64,000 nucleotides of DNA from Prunella strophiata (lineage: Eukaryota; Chordata; Aves; Passeriformes; Prunellidae), in the NCBI GenBank assembly GCA_036583965.1, contig JAZBQD010000015.1, positions 86,306,809 to 86,370,808 on the forward strand, written 5' to 3'. The notes beneath the pieces were generated by a model. It saw only the letters and a program-made list of their open reading frames with translations. It was not told where the DNA came from and did no database searches. The position numbers and the translations under genes are program-made. Numbering within the stretch: the first letter of the stretch is position 1; every line of letters begins with the position of its first letter. Below are positions 34,820 through 47,200 of this stretch, one piece after another.

Positions 34820-35420
34820 ACATTTTCAAAGTCTATTCTACATTTTCTTAATTCTAATTAAACAAATCTTAATCTTGACTTTAATGGCTGCAATTATGAT
34901 ACTTCATTATGTTAAATGTTAGTTGCAACATAAGAATAAATTGTATAAACAGTTTAGCTGCAATTGCATGGAGTCTAACTGTACATTACTCATTAACAAG
35001 ATGTGGGTAGCAGCAATTATAACATTTCCTCCTAATGTCCCTATTTATTGAGTCTCAGCAGCAAGCCCCCTTTTCACAACACACACTGATTGACGATAGC
35101 AGCTTTTGTACTTGTGAAGAACAGGCACAGGAACCTGCTGTGTGCCTGTAACTCAGATCGATGGAAGTACACATTAGCTCTTAGCCTCACAGGCCGGAGT
35201 TCCTGAAGGTCAAAATAGCCATCAGCATCACTGTAGGGTACAGAAATAATTTCACAAATTGTGAACAAAAACAACACAACTAGCTTTGCAGTTTGATTAT
35301 TGTTTATAGATACAGCAAGCCAAAAATTAAAGCATAGCCTTGAGGCAGCGTAATTATTTACAGCTGAAGACTCATATCATTATTAGCATGCTCCTAATTG
35401 CTTGAAGTTATATCAATGTT
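34820..35420. other. Candidate conserved non-coding element
   Basis: AT-rich, with repeated homeodomain-type cores (TTCTAATTAAAC, GCTCCTAATTGC), a POU-like GCAATTGCATGG and retained CpGs (GATTGACGATAG, CAGATCGATGG, AGGCCGGAG). The centre also contains the exon-like EF-hand motif listed separately, so the retained bases might reflect coding instead. Conservation was not measured. Confidence 0.3.
35191..35230 (-). other. Possible EF-hand micro-exon or partial exon
   Basis: On the minus strand a clear acceptor (TTATTTCTGTACCCTACAG) is followed by codons for DADGYFDLQEL. If the codon before it, completed by the first exon base, and one further upstream residue supply loop positions 1-2, this fits the EF-hand calcium-binding loop: D at 3, D at 5, G at 6, F at 8, D at 9 and E at 12. 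A usable donor (CCT/GTGAGG) would close a 40-nt exon in phase 0; later donors are possible because the frame stays open to about 35074. I could not tie it to a known protein. The short motif may equally be chance within a conserved non-coding block. Confidence 0.15.
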
Positions 35421-36769
35421 AGCTGATTTAACACATTTTTGATAAGAGGCATGGAAATTGTTTTCTCTGCATATGGAATGTTGGATCACTTCTCTATTTT
35501 TTGAACTCTTCCCTCCTCCTCTTTCTTTCAAACTGGCCCTTGTTTGCCACTGAAAAAAAAGCCCCACACCCATAAATTCTCCTTTATTCTGTATGTCTGT
35601 AACTATCACCGCAGTACTTTGTCATGTTTCTGTGGAACCATATATTTGAATTTAGCTGGACTAAAATCATGCCAGCTTTCTGCTTTCACTAACAATGGAC
35701 TTGATAATTTCACATCAATATCAACTAACTAGAGAATAAATCACTTTTTGCTTTGGGTGACACATCTTAATCTATTACTTTTCCCTACAGTATTTGAGCT
35801 GAAATCCAGCTAAAGGAAGGCAATGTGGAGAATCTCACGGTATGAAGCAACATCTGCATCAGAGACAAACACCTATTTTGGAGACAGAAAGGAGTTACTT
35901 ACTGCTACATCACTGTACCCAGCTTCCCTGACCTACAGAAAAGGCAAGTTAAGTTTGCCACTAATAAACCAGAGCAACAAATAATTTGGGAACTTTTCAT
36001 ATTTATCAACCCATAACTTGTCACCCCAGTTCATTCTTCCCCTTCAAACCAGGAGAGCAGCCAAGCACTGACAGGGGCAAAGCCCCTGAGCCACTGCTGG
36101 CCAGACCCCAGAAGAGGCAAATCAGTGCTGGGGAGGGCAGGGAGCCAGGAGCTGCTAACAAAAATGGGGAAAACTCCCCCTGCCAGCACTGAGCAAAGGG
36201 TGTATAAGTAACTCTTAATTTTAACATTTCTGAGTTCAGGCACACTATTTCAATAATGCAGCACAGACTTCTCAAGGAAAAGCAAATACAAATATGATCT
36301 TGTTTTCCTTGTATAACTTCCTTCACTTACTTATGTAGAGTTTTAATCTCCACATCAGGTATTTCTGCATCTTGAGTCACACTGGCTGGCAGCAGAAAGA
36401 GCCTCCTATTTTGTGACAGGAGACAGAGAAAAGCAGTGGGTGCTGCCCATGGACCTACAGTGGTCTCCTTTTCAGTCTACACAACAGAGTGTGGAGACCT
36501 TGATAAAACCCCTTTCCCCAGCAGGGAGAACTCAACCAAAATGGAGAAGCAGCAGCAGCAGGGAGAGGGCTGATAAGTTTTGTTTTTCTTAGCAAAGTGA
36601 CAGCTGTCAGGGACTGGACTGGCACCAGGGGTGTGCAGAAAGGTAGACATAGGCACTTTATTTCTGTCTGTGTTGTATAGAGACCTCAGCTCCCTGTGAT
36701 GTGACTGGCAGGAATGCTGAAGATCCCAAGCATTTTACCATTTCACCCCTAAGAGCAAGCTAAATTATA
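35421..36769. other. Unique non-coding DNA
   Basis: No recognisable element. A GC-richer patch at about 36040-36190 carries overlapping frames on both strands but no domain. A short CAG run lies near 36550. Confidence 0.5.
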
Positions 36770-37110
36770 TGTGCAGAATTTCAAAGTAATTAATCACATC
36801 CTTCCAGAAATTTTGGTTCTGCTACCTGAAGATTCATTTAATTGGGCTAATTGTTTTATGGAAGTGTAACAAAGAACTGGTCAAATAATTACAGACTGGG
36901 CTCTTTCAAAATAATGGTCCAACTGCTGAAATTTGCAGCATCTGGCTACTGAGTGGAGTAATGTTAGGTGAATTATATATTATAGTCCAGTGAGGAAAAT
37001 CTTCCATTTTTGTCTGTGAATGGGGAAATAAAAGACTGCAATAGCATGTGAAACTGTCATAACAGCTTTTCACGGTTGAGACACATTAAATTACCAGCAA
37101 TCAATATCCT
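36770..37110. other. Candidate conserved non-coding element
   Basis: AT-rich with closely spaced AATTA/TTAAT cores (AAGTAATTAATCAC, TTTAATTGGGCTAATTG, AAATAATTACAG) and no frame or repeat. It resembles the blocks at 30880 and 34820. This is inference from composition. Confidence 0.25.
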
Positions 37111-37539
37111 GGGAAAAACTTAAAAGAAATAGATTTGCTAGGAAGGAATAAAGAAGTGCACCCAATTTTAACTGGGAGCTTTATTTTGCCCAGCACTAAA
37201 GAAGTTGTAACAGCTGCAGAGACTGAAGCATGAAACAGGAAAAAAACCCTAACCTACCAACTTCATAGGAGACTTTGGCTTGGAACATAAGGATGCAGAT
37301 TTTAAGGATTAATAATCTTACACACAGTACTCAGAGAAACAGAAAGCAAGGGAGAAGCTTATGTAGGCCAAGTAAGAGCATGTCTTGAGGCTGCAGAAGA
37401 CCAACTCTTTGCTATTCCTCTGTCACATATTTTAAAACTAAATGACTGCCTGTTGTTCCTTCACTAGGTGCTTGGTAGTCTTGGCATCTTATAAATGGGT
37501 CTTCTGCAACCCAGCCTGATTTCCTGAGCTGACAAGTCA

Positions 37540-37640
37540 CGGACCCTGGGACGACACAGGGCTGCTCTGCTGCGTGACTCCTGTGCCCAGCAGTTCTTAG
37601 CAGTTTTTGTTTTCCGAGTCTAGCTGGAGTGGCGCAGCGC
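37540..37640. other. Local CpG cluster
   Basis: Six CpG dinucleotides occur within about 100 bases (37540, 37552, 37573, 37615, 37633, 37638) in DNA that otherwise averages far fewer. There is no convincing frame. It could be a small regulatory element or a relatively young insertion whose CpGs have not yet decayed. Confidence 0.4.
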
Positions 37641-38493
37641 TAACAGTCAAAGAGAGCTCATACAGCAAATGGAAACTGCTGTCAGTATGAACCAGATTAG
37701 TCAATCCCTATAGCACAAGTGAATTTCAGATAGCAGCTCAAGCATGACCACTATGATCACAGCCTAGTGTTTATGTATACACAGAAACAATGAAGTGGCC
37801 TGGCAATTACTGGAAATACATTCCTCAAGCTTTCAGGCTATGCCAAGCTTAAAATTGTGGTCAGCTCATGTGGGAGAAACTAGATCAACTTGGATTGCAT
37901 TGCAGCAGTTGTAATTGAATTGTATATTTTGCCTTTCTATAAAACTTCCAGTGCTAAGTGCACAGCAGCCTAAACAGCCGTGACACACAGTACTTTCTGT
38001 GCCTCCGGATCTCACAGGTACAGAGCTGTGCCATTTCTTCTCTTTTCCTGCACTCCCCACCAACACAGCCAGATACCATGTACCAAACCTTGCCTCTCCA
38101 AAGCCAGGAGGGAGCCAGATCCAAGCCCAAAGCAGCTGGAGCCCCTGGGATTTGCTGTGACTAGCGACGGAAAAAACACAGCTTTGGAGCAGAGTCTGGC
38201 CCTGCCCCAGTCAACAGGAGCTCTGCTGTTCCCTTCAGCTGGGCTGGGGTCACAGCCTGCAAGTTTGCACAAGCAGCTGACAGTTTGGTGATTAGAACAT
38301 CTACCTACCACAGTGAGGTTTGCAAAATACGACAAGAAATGCCAGCTTTTTTCCTTTTACTTTTCTCCTCCCCTAACTACTCTTTCATCAATGTTTTCTA
38401 TTGCAAGTTCTTTCCAACCTTAATGAACTTCTATGACTCTGACCTTTACAGCCCCTTTTCTCTTTATCTTAGTATTTCAAGTAATTCAACTAC

Positions 38494-38495
<2 letters not shown>

Positions 38496-38528
<33 letters not shown>
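38496..38528. repeat. (TA)16 microsatellite
   Basis: Thirty-three bases of uninterrupted TA. It is the longest dinucleotide repeat in the window and probably variable in length. Confidence 0.95.
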
Positions 38529-38531
<3 letters not shown>

Positions 38532-41500
38532 TGTATTTTAGATATGACATACGCATATATTAAGTCATTCCTTGTCTCATGCACTGACTCATGGTCACCC
38601 TGGCTGCTGGCAGAGCTTGACCACCCTCATACTGTCCTCAGCACCTGGCTGGGGTCCCAAAACACTTCACTCTGAGCCACTCACTCACCCCAGCCTTCCT
38701 CAAGATGTTCCACTACATTCTGTCAGGCAATAAACTCATGTTCACCTTCACAATATTTCAAGAATTTTTACCTCTGTTGAAAATACTGCACTTTCTTCAA
38801 CTTTCCTCCTTATTTAATAAGTCAAGATTTCTGCAGAAAGCAATTTGGCCGAGGTGGTTTCAAAAGCAAGTCTTCTGTATAAAGCAGTTTTCAAGAAAAT
38901 TTCCTAGCTCGACACAAGATTAGTTTATTAAAACTCTTCTCTTTGTAGCTTCTCTACCTGCTATACCTAAGGAATAAAAAATCAAAAGCAAACACTTCCT
39001 CACCTGTCCCTGACAGACCAAAGATAAAACATATGCACTGCTGTACAGAATGAGCATATTATATGATATCTTTTTAACTAGAATTGCATAACTCCAGACT
39101 TATGTAGGCGCTCCTACTTCTTCAATTCCTGTTTTCCAAAATTTCTAAGCTGTAGTAATTATTAAGTCTAGCAGTTTATCCTGTTACACCTATCAAAGCA
39201 GTCTACCTCATTTTCTTACTAAAAATTCAGTTCTGCTTCCCAGTATTTAGGCAACACCATCAGAAAGCAACAACTGGGCTGGAAAAACCAAAGACAAGCT
39301 ATAATTTAAATCTTCTACTGTATAATAATACTACTATTGCACTTAATACTTGGCTAAACTTCTTAAATACTGAAAATCATCTTGGAGGGAACATGGAGGA
39401 CGATGTACAAATTTTACTTGATCAAAAGAAAAGGGCAATATTTATCCAGACAATTTTGGACATTCCATAATGCTTTCACTGGAGTAAAGCTTTCAGTTAA
39501 ATAGTTCTCTTTTCTGAAAATACATCAATATTTCTAATTACAAAGCTGTGCAGGGAAGAACTGCTTATGCTTGTATACCAAAGTTGAGGAAACTTGTACT
39601 GGGAGAAGAGAAATAATATTTTAAAAGCTGACTTTTTTTGTACTCTATCATTTGGCCCACAGATCAGAACAAATAAACCATTTTCATTGAAGCTGCTTCC
39701 TCCAGCCACTTTTTCTTGCAGAAATTTTTTCTGAGGCGTTTCCTGTCAGTGCTTCCCAGCGTTCTCCAAAGTTTGCATTTTTTTAATATATATAAATTTT
39801 ACTGTCCATGGCAATAAATATCATTTCTGTCATCTGCAGCTATCAATATGTCTCAGAGACTGCTTTTCCATCTCATGTGGTTGTGATGAGCTTTCAGATT
39901 TGGCTCCCAGCACTCATCCCATCTTGGCTCAAGAGCAAAGTAAATCTGCAGTAGCCATTAACTATTATTTTAACTAGATCTGAGGCTTCAAGAACCCTAC
40001 TGCAGTCTCTTAGCTCACTGTTGCACGAGGAGCTGCAAATGCCGAAACGATGATAATGTCAAATAAAAGTGATATTTCCTGAAAGGTCCAGGTGTAATTG
40101 TCAAAATCCTTCCCGTTGCACTGAGCATGAATTTCACAGGTATAAGAATGATGCTAAAGCTATAGGAACAAACCCAGGGATGGAGCCATATGTAACATTA
40201 TGGTGTATGTCTGATGGGATTGAGATGCATTTCCCCTGTTGCAGGGAGATGCCCAGCTGCAGCCAGGACCCACAGCAGGATGGGAACTCCAGGCAGCCAA
40301 AAGACAGGCACACACTCAAGGTGGAAACCCACATGGGCAGAACAGAAACACAGGCAGAGCAAAGCACATATCTTTGAGTTGGGCATCAAAGTGGAGGGGT
40401 AGGTGACTTCTGTGAAACACCTCTAAACAGTAACAAAAACACTGCTACACAGACATTATTATAGTTACTCATTTAAGAGAAATCTGAGACTTACATGATT
40501 AAGCAAATGAAAGCCAGAGGAAAAATACCTCACAATTTAAACTCTCTCCTCTTGCATGTACCAATAAGGCTTTATATATCTATATAACACAGACTTCTTA
40601 CATTATTATTCAGACAATGGTCTGTAATTAGAGATCAAAAAGTGTTCCCACAGCTCAAGATACATGCACACAGTATTCTGTGTGTCACTATGCCCAAAAA
40701 TATTTCCTCTGTCACATTACAGCAAAACCAGTGTACATTTTCTAGAAATATAAAATATTTCTAGCTCAAACACTGGATCTTCTTCACCCTATCTAAAGTA
40801 AAATTAGCTTTATTATACCTGACCCTTCTTCAGTATCACTGTGAGTTCTGGTAGAGAAGCTAGATAGTCAATGTATGTGTCCCTCGTGTGATACCTATAG
40901 CTTAAGACAATTCAAACAGAATCAGAAATCTCCTTTCTTCTTCCTGAAAACTTTTTTAACTTCTCCCACATTTTCTTTCTGGCTTCACTTTCGAAAAAGT
41001 ACACAACAGTTTTTCATGGAACACAGCTTTCTCATTCCCAGAACAGGATTTGCAGGAGAACACCCAGGCAGACTGAAACATGCCCACTTGAGTTGCTCAG
41101 CCTGCTGCAGCAGCTGCTCTGTTTGACAGCTGAAAACTGCATTTTCAGTCACCAGTCCTTGCAACTTTTCTGAGCTCTTGTGTCAGCTACTGCAGGCTCT
41201 GGAAACTGGTGCTGGGGAAATCTGTGCAACGGCTGAGAAATGGAAAGGGAAACCCTAAGCACCCATGTAAAACACACATGTGGGGCCACAGCTTGTCATT
41301 AGGGCCACTGATGTGTCTCAGCCTCTGCCTCCAGCAGCTCAAGGCCCATAGGTAGCCTCTCTCCCACAGAGCTTATTCCAGCCAGATGTTTGTATAGAAA
41401 GTAGGTACAGGCAAATGTCAGCATCACTTAAGCAATGCCTAAACACGTGTTTACTCACGCTGCAGACGTCTCACCACTGCAATGCTGTGCTTGTCCCCAA

Positions 41501-43446
41501 CACTTCAAAGAGGCCCTCAGAAGCCAGCTCTTTGTGTGGTGTGGCAGAGGCTGCATTGTTCTCATTACCACTCACAGAACTCTCATCCAACCATTAAATT
41601 ATATAGCTTTCATCTGTTTCTTAAGAAGACAAGGCTAATGCAATCATGCTGAGTACGTGCATGTGTGTGTCCATCCATGTATCTCCCAGCAATTTTTGAG
41701 CATCTGCCTGACTTTGATCACTGCTGGCAGAAGGTCAGAGACCTTGACAACATCAAGCTCATAAAAGTTGTCAGGAAAATGAGCACCTGGTCTGAAGCAA
41801 GGAAAACATACTCACAGTCCCAAAGCAGAAAAAGCTTCCCAGCTGACCCTTGGACTCTAAAGGATCCAACATGAGTTGCATGACCAAGAGAAACAAGGCT
41901 CTGCCAGTGCTGCAACCATGTTGAAGCATCATGGCATAGCAGCAAAAGACACCACAAGCTGTGACCTTCCACGAGGTACCCTGGTCCCCCAGAACCCCAC
42001 TCTGCCTTGAGCCAAGGGCTTAAATAGTCCTTGGTCAATGCAGTTGCCTCACAGCTCTTATTATTCCAAAGAGAGCAAGAAACACCACCTTTCCCATCCA
42101 TATCACCTCTGGTGACCTCAACAGTGCCAGCTGAGCCATTGAGGATTCATGCCATATAACTCTCATGGACCACAAGGAAGCCCTGATCTTTCAGGAGTCA
42201 ACAGGGGCTTCAGTTTCAGAAGAAAACAGAGCTGAAAGAAGCATACATGTCAGGGAGAGAAAATTACCAAAAAAAGTTAGTGGTGAAGAAAGTGTAACAG
42301 GATACTTTCTTGCAGACATTTCTTGAGGAAAAGAAAAGAAATATCTTTCCTCGAAATCAGCTGCAAAGTTTTTAAAAAAATAACACTGCAATTCTTCAGG
42401 ATTCAAACTTCAACATTCACACTGTAAATAGATTTAGATATTCTTATCCTCTTCCCCTGAACTAGATGCACAGTGAGCTGGGAAGTAAATCCACGTACAC
42501 AGTGTGATCCCACAAATACTGCAGAGTCTGTTCAAGCCCTCCTCCTGGTCTTAGAGCTGCCAGCTGCTTCTAAATGAATCAAGAGCGTTACAATCAGCAG
42601 AAGACCAACAGGCATGGAAGTTGTCTTCCTTCAAATGTATTCCTGTCACTCAGCTTCAGAGGACCTGTGCATAAGAACTAACCTCACTAGAAGATCACTC
42701 TGAAAATGCTAGGTTTATAAACATAAATGCACATACAAAAATGCACACACACCTGTGTACAGAGAGTCCCAGCACAGTAAATATGGCCAGTTGCTACACC
42801 TTTGCATACTATCCACAGTGACATTCTCACAGCTGCCAGAAGAGCACCCTTTTGATATACAAACTACAGAGGTGAACTTCAGCTATTTTTAATGAAATAC
42901 AGGTGAGTGCTGCTTCTGGCAAGTGAACTACAAAAGCTAATATTTAAACAGGAGTAGCAATAAAAGCTATGTGTTCCAAACAGCAGAAAATATTTATGTT
43001 AAGAAAAAGAAAGTTCTTTTCTCCTCTTCTTTTTTTTCCTTTTTCAGAAAAATTTGTGATTTCAGGTAACCACTCACATCAGTAGGAGCTACGTTCTGTT
43101 TGGTGGCTGCAGCTTGAGCACGTGAGAATCTAAGTCCTAGCATTAATCAGATTTTTAATTCCCTAGGCTGCCCTAGATCTTGTCCATTTTTAAATTTTTT
43201 TAATCTTATTAACATTTCCATAAAAACAAGTGAAATATCCCTGCGACCCATCCTTCCCTCACTTCAGCTGTAAATTTTGATCTATTCAGACAACAAAATG
43301 AAAACTTTTTTGTGTGGTTAAAAAGTCAACTTTAAAAGCATTTTGCCTACACATCTTTTTTTTTTTACTTCATTTCTGAAATATTTTATATTGTTTTATT
43401 TTTTTCAACAAAACATTGAAAGGCAAAGAAAACCCCTTTTTCTTGC

Positions 43447-43465
43447 TATATATATATATATATAT
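43447..43465. repeat. (TA)9 microsatellite
   Basis: Nineteen bases of uninterrupted TA in AT-rich DNA. Confidence 0.9.
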
Positions 43466-43714
43466 GTCATCACAAAACTGTTTCAAACAAAATTTCACAG
43501 AAGATTGTCTAAATTTTAGCAAAATCCATTCATAAACCTTAATTTCTGGATAAGCCAAAGCATTCTAGTGCATAGCTAGCTCCCAGCTAATCCTAAAATC
43601 CCATTGCCACAATACCTGCTAGTGTGCTGTTGGGGTGCTGGTATTTCCATGTGCCACTGATGCATCTTGCTATGTAATTTTAGCATTTCAAGGTCTAAAA
43701 CAAGGTATTTCAAT

Positions 43715-43890
43715 AAAAAATGGTCATTCCATCAGTCATCACAGCACCAAGCCTGACAGAGCTCAAGAAGCCTTCGGACAGTGCTTTCAGGCACATGGTG
43801 TGAGTCCTGGGGATAGTGCTGTGCAGGGTCCAGGAGTTGGACTCATTGATCCTGATGGGTCTCTTCCAACTCAGTATATTCTACGTAACA
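43715..43890 (+). mobile_element. CR1 LINE, 3' fragment (D1), divergent subfamily
   Basis: A plus-strand CR1 3' end of a different subfamily from the other copies. Landmarks are CACAGCACCAAGCCTGACAG, GAGCTCAAGAAG, CAGGCACATGGTGTGA, GGTCCAGGAGTTGGACTCA and TCTTCCAACTCAGTATATTC. It lacks an 8-bp terminal repeat array and runs straight into another CR1 copy (D2). The left limit is uncertain by about 20 bases. Confidence 0.85.
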
Positions 43891-44262
43891 ACTGGAAAGA
43901 GAAGCCTGAAAAAAGGAAGACTTGAGGGAGATGTTAGAGCAGCCTTCCAGTTTCTAAAGGGAGTCTACAAGAAAGGTGGGGAGGGACTTCTAACAAAGCC
44001 AGAACAAGGAGGAATAGCTTTAAACTGACAGAAGGCAGATTTAGATTCAATATTATGAAGAAATTCTTTACTGTGAGGGTGGTGAGGTACTGGAACAGGT
44101 CGCACAAAGAAGTTGTGAATGCCCCATCCTGGCAGTGTTTGAAGCCAGGCTGGATGGGGCCCTGAACAATCTGGTCTAATGGAAGGTGTCCCTGCCCATG
44201 GCAGGGATGTTGGAACTGGGTGATCTTCAAGGTCCCTTCCAACCCAAACCATTCTATGATTA
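43891..44262 (+). mobile_element. CR1 LINE, 3' fragment (D2), abutting D1
   Basis: A plus-strand CR1 copy starting at the end of D1. The sense strand encodes ORF2 C-terminal remnants: a GDVRAAFQFLKGVYKKGGE segment near 43936-43992, then FKLTEGRF-like sequence, then a KKFFTVRVVRYWNR-like segment in a shifted frame. It ends with ATCTTCAAGGTCCCTTCCAA and CCATTCTATGATTATG. Frames are broken. Two CR1 copies head to tail suggest insertion of one at the terminal repeat of the other. Confidence 0.93.
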
Positions 44263-47200
44263 TGGTCTTGTTCAGATTAAGTGCTGTGCTACCATTAAAA
44301 TGAAGAGAAAAGTAATATAAATACTTTGTTTCTTTGGAGCTGGTCACCTCAGAGAACAGGTGGAGGGAAATTATCCATCTGGCTTAAAATAAAGAAAAAT
44401 AAAAGCATGGTGCATCCGATATATTTCAATGGGCATTTTAAGTCAGAAATCTATCCAATACAATACAAGTAAAAGAGCACTTTTTAAAAAATTTTTTTTG
44501 CTTTTATTTACAAGTTGTTAAATAAGTAGGGAAAAAAAAACCACCTATATGTCTGCACATGGTTTCATTTATCAGTGTGATGCACCACAAACTGAAGAGA
44601 ACAAAATTTTCACTTTCCTTCTACCCTAGTAAAAGTGCAGTGTACAAGTTGTAGCGAATGTTCCCGACCTCCCAGGTAAAAATTACATTGATTGAAGGCA
44701 GACTGAAATTCCCAACTCACATTATTATCTCTAAATTCATGTGAAGCCTTGCAATTAAAAACAGCTTTTAAATTCCAGTGAAAAGTGAAAGGTTTCAGAT
44801 AGTCTGGTAGAAGTGAAATAGCAAACAAGCTAAAAAAAAAAAAAAAGAAAAACCACCCTAAAATTTGAAGCTCCTGTCCCTTAACTTAGCTGACTTTTCT
44901 CGGGAAGCATTCAGATGGAGAAGGCTGGCCAGGCTGCTATATTTGGGGGAGTGGTGGGCATGCCCACCCTACCTACACCAGAATTGACCCCACAGAAAAA
45001 CACAGTACACCCAGTTCTCCCGTAGCTGTGAGCACAAGTTCCCCACATTGCACACAGACACACCTAAAGCCTGATTCACACCCAGCACTGGTGAACAGCA
45101 AGGGTGAATTTGTCTTCTGGATCCTATTTTCTTGTCCTGTTCCCATGCCCAAGCAGAGCCTAAGCAGCTATGCCAACACATGACTTCCATTACATTCAGG
45201 GGGCTGCTGCCACAGCTATGTAAGCCCTGGGGCAAGACAGAGCAGCATATTCCCCTTCTGGTGAGTATTTCCAGCCTAGCATTAATGGAAGCTCTGGACA
45301 AAAATAAGAGATGCATCTTTGCAGCTAGTGGGACCACTGGATTTTCTCCTCCATGTTCTCCTGGTGGTTTTGAATTAAATCAAATCGGAGGGCTAGGAAC
45401 AGGCGCTCTCCCAGAATAGCTCAGCTCAGTCTCATTGCAGGGAAATCGTGGGTCTCCAGTTTCTGCTGTGGACATGGCCTCTGACTCGGGGGTGCCAGGC
45501 TGAAGTCTCCCGGCACAATGTCGTCAAAACCTCTTCAAGTCAAGACAAAAGTGAAGCCATGAATGCTCCTTATTGCAAGCGTCTCTGCTGAATAGCTTGG
45601 TATTGCCCTATTCCCTGTGACAATGGAGTTAAGGGAATGAAACATGTTGTTTGGAAACAGTAAAAAGCTGTCAGCAGTAACCACTGTCAATACTCATGCT
45701 GGGCTAAGCTTGGTACTCCCGCTTGTCATTTATTTATTTACTTATTAAAAAACATGTTTGATATAAAGCAGTTCTGTAGGCAAGCAACAATGCCAAACTA
45801 ATAAACCAGTGATTAATTTTGTCCTTGTCCTAGGTTTGTTTTCTTCTTAATAGTCTACGTAAATACATTAGAGAAAAAATTCATTTGCCTAGACTTTATG
45901 CTGTATGAAGCAAACCCAGAAGCATTTTGCAAAGGCAGCTAGTTGTCACAGAAGAACTGGGCAGGCAAACAGAAAAGAAAGACATGAAAACATATGCAGA
46001 GAGCTGCATGCAGCTGTAGAAAGGAACAAGAGACATTACAATTTAAAAAAAAAAATTGCTCAGCATATTCTAAAATGCTGCCAGTCTAAGAAATGGTGTT
46101 CAGAAAGCAAGAAATAGCCAGATGAGGAAAAGCAAAACAAGAAGTTAATAATTTTAGAGAGAATAATAAAAAAGCCTGATGGAGGTCTCCACTGGTCACT
46201 TTGTACATATAGAGGTGCTTAAGATTCTAGATACATTATCTGGATGTTTTCCCTTTAATAGCCAGCAAAAATCCTAACTCGTATAGAGAAACATGATACT
46301 TGTCATGGAGACTTTGCTTTTATTTCTGTGCCTGGGCTGTAGCAGAACAGTGCTTGTAGCAAGTTTTCTTAGATTTTTTTTGGTGCCACCAGCTTCCTTG
46401 TTCCAAAACAGTAAAGAGCAAGTAAAGATCCTTCCCAAGAGCAAGGAGGGAAGCAATTCATGGAGTGCAAGAGTGTTGTTAATGCTGCTCGACCGGTCAG
46501 AACACTCCAGATCTCAGAATGTTCTGCATACTTCTCATGCTAACAGTTTTACAGACAAAGAAGAAAACTCACTTTGCCAAATTGAATCCCCCCTCATAAA
46601 AATTCTTCAAACTGCAGCAAAGCTTGAGAAACAGAGAACATCACGCTCCATCTCCCTTTGGGGCAGTGGCAGCAGAGGACCCACTCCTACTAGTTTTTTG
46701 CACGCCCTTGGTTATTGCCAGCTCCAGTGGCAGCTTGGGTTATGCAAAAAATACAGAAATAGATAAAACAGTCATATTCCCCACACTGGATGGTGGGAGG
46801 TAAACAGTCCCCTAGGAAAAGTTGAGAGCAATGGCATCACTTCCAAGAGGTGCAACTTCAATGCACTAGGAGGTCATTTTAAAAAGAATGCCTAGAAAAC
46901 ATTTATATTCTATTATACTTGTGTGTATTCTATTGCACAATAGAAAAAATATTGTGCATTTAATTTTTTGCCACATATTATTGGAAAGCTATTTTAAAAA
47001 TGCTTTGAAGAGCACTCCAGAATGTTGCTGGTATTGTTTTCATAATTCCAACTTAGCAGGCTACAGAGAAGAAAATGTTAATGAATAAATTAAAGAAACT
47101 TCTACTAAAAATGCCCTAGCAAGTAATTTTTCTGAAAATTATATAAACACTGCCATCCTCTCAACCAAGATATTTGCATGGCCACCTAGGCCACATTGTG

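Larger units (their letters stand above)
37111..43714. other. Unique non-coding DNA
   Basis: No gene or transposon was recognised. It holds a CpG cluster at 37540-37640, a long (TA)n at 38496-38528 and a short (TA)n at 43447-43465. The block from about 41290 to 42120 is richer in G and C, and on the minus strand has a TATTTAAG box followed by a GC-richer leader. That could be an unrecognised LTR, but the evidence is too weak to call. Confidence 0.45.

Noticed and set aside
37625..37700. tRNA gene or tRNA-derived SINE
   Set aside because: Only an A-box-like string is present. No B-box, acceptor stem or anticodon arm can be drawn.
41880..42120. Minus-strand LTR with a TATTTAAG box
   Set aside because: There is no second copy in the window, no recognisable ends and no family resemblance. 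A TATA-like string alone is weak.
45905..46117. Basic 70-codon frame resembling a nucleic-acid-binding peptide
   Set aside because: The basic composition comes from A-rich codons. No zinc-knuckle or CR1 ORF1 motif is present.
46293..46766. 157-codon plus-strand frame with a signal-peptide-like start
   Set aside because: Beyond the hydrophobic start, which comes from T-rich DNA, there is no domain, cysteine pattern or splice context.
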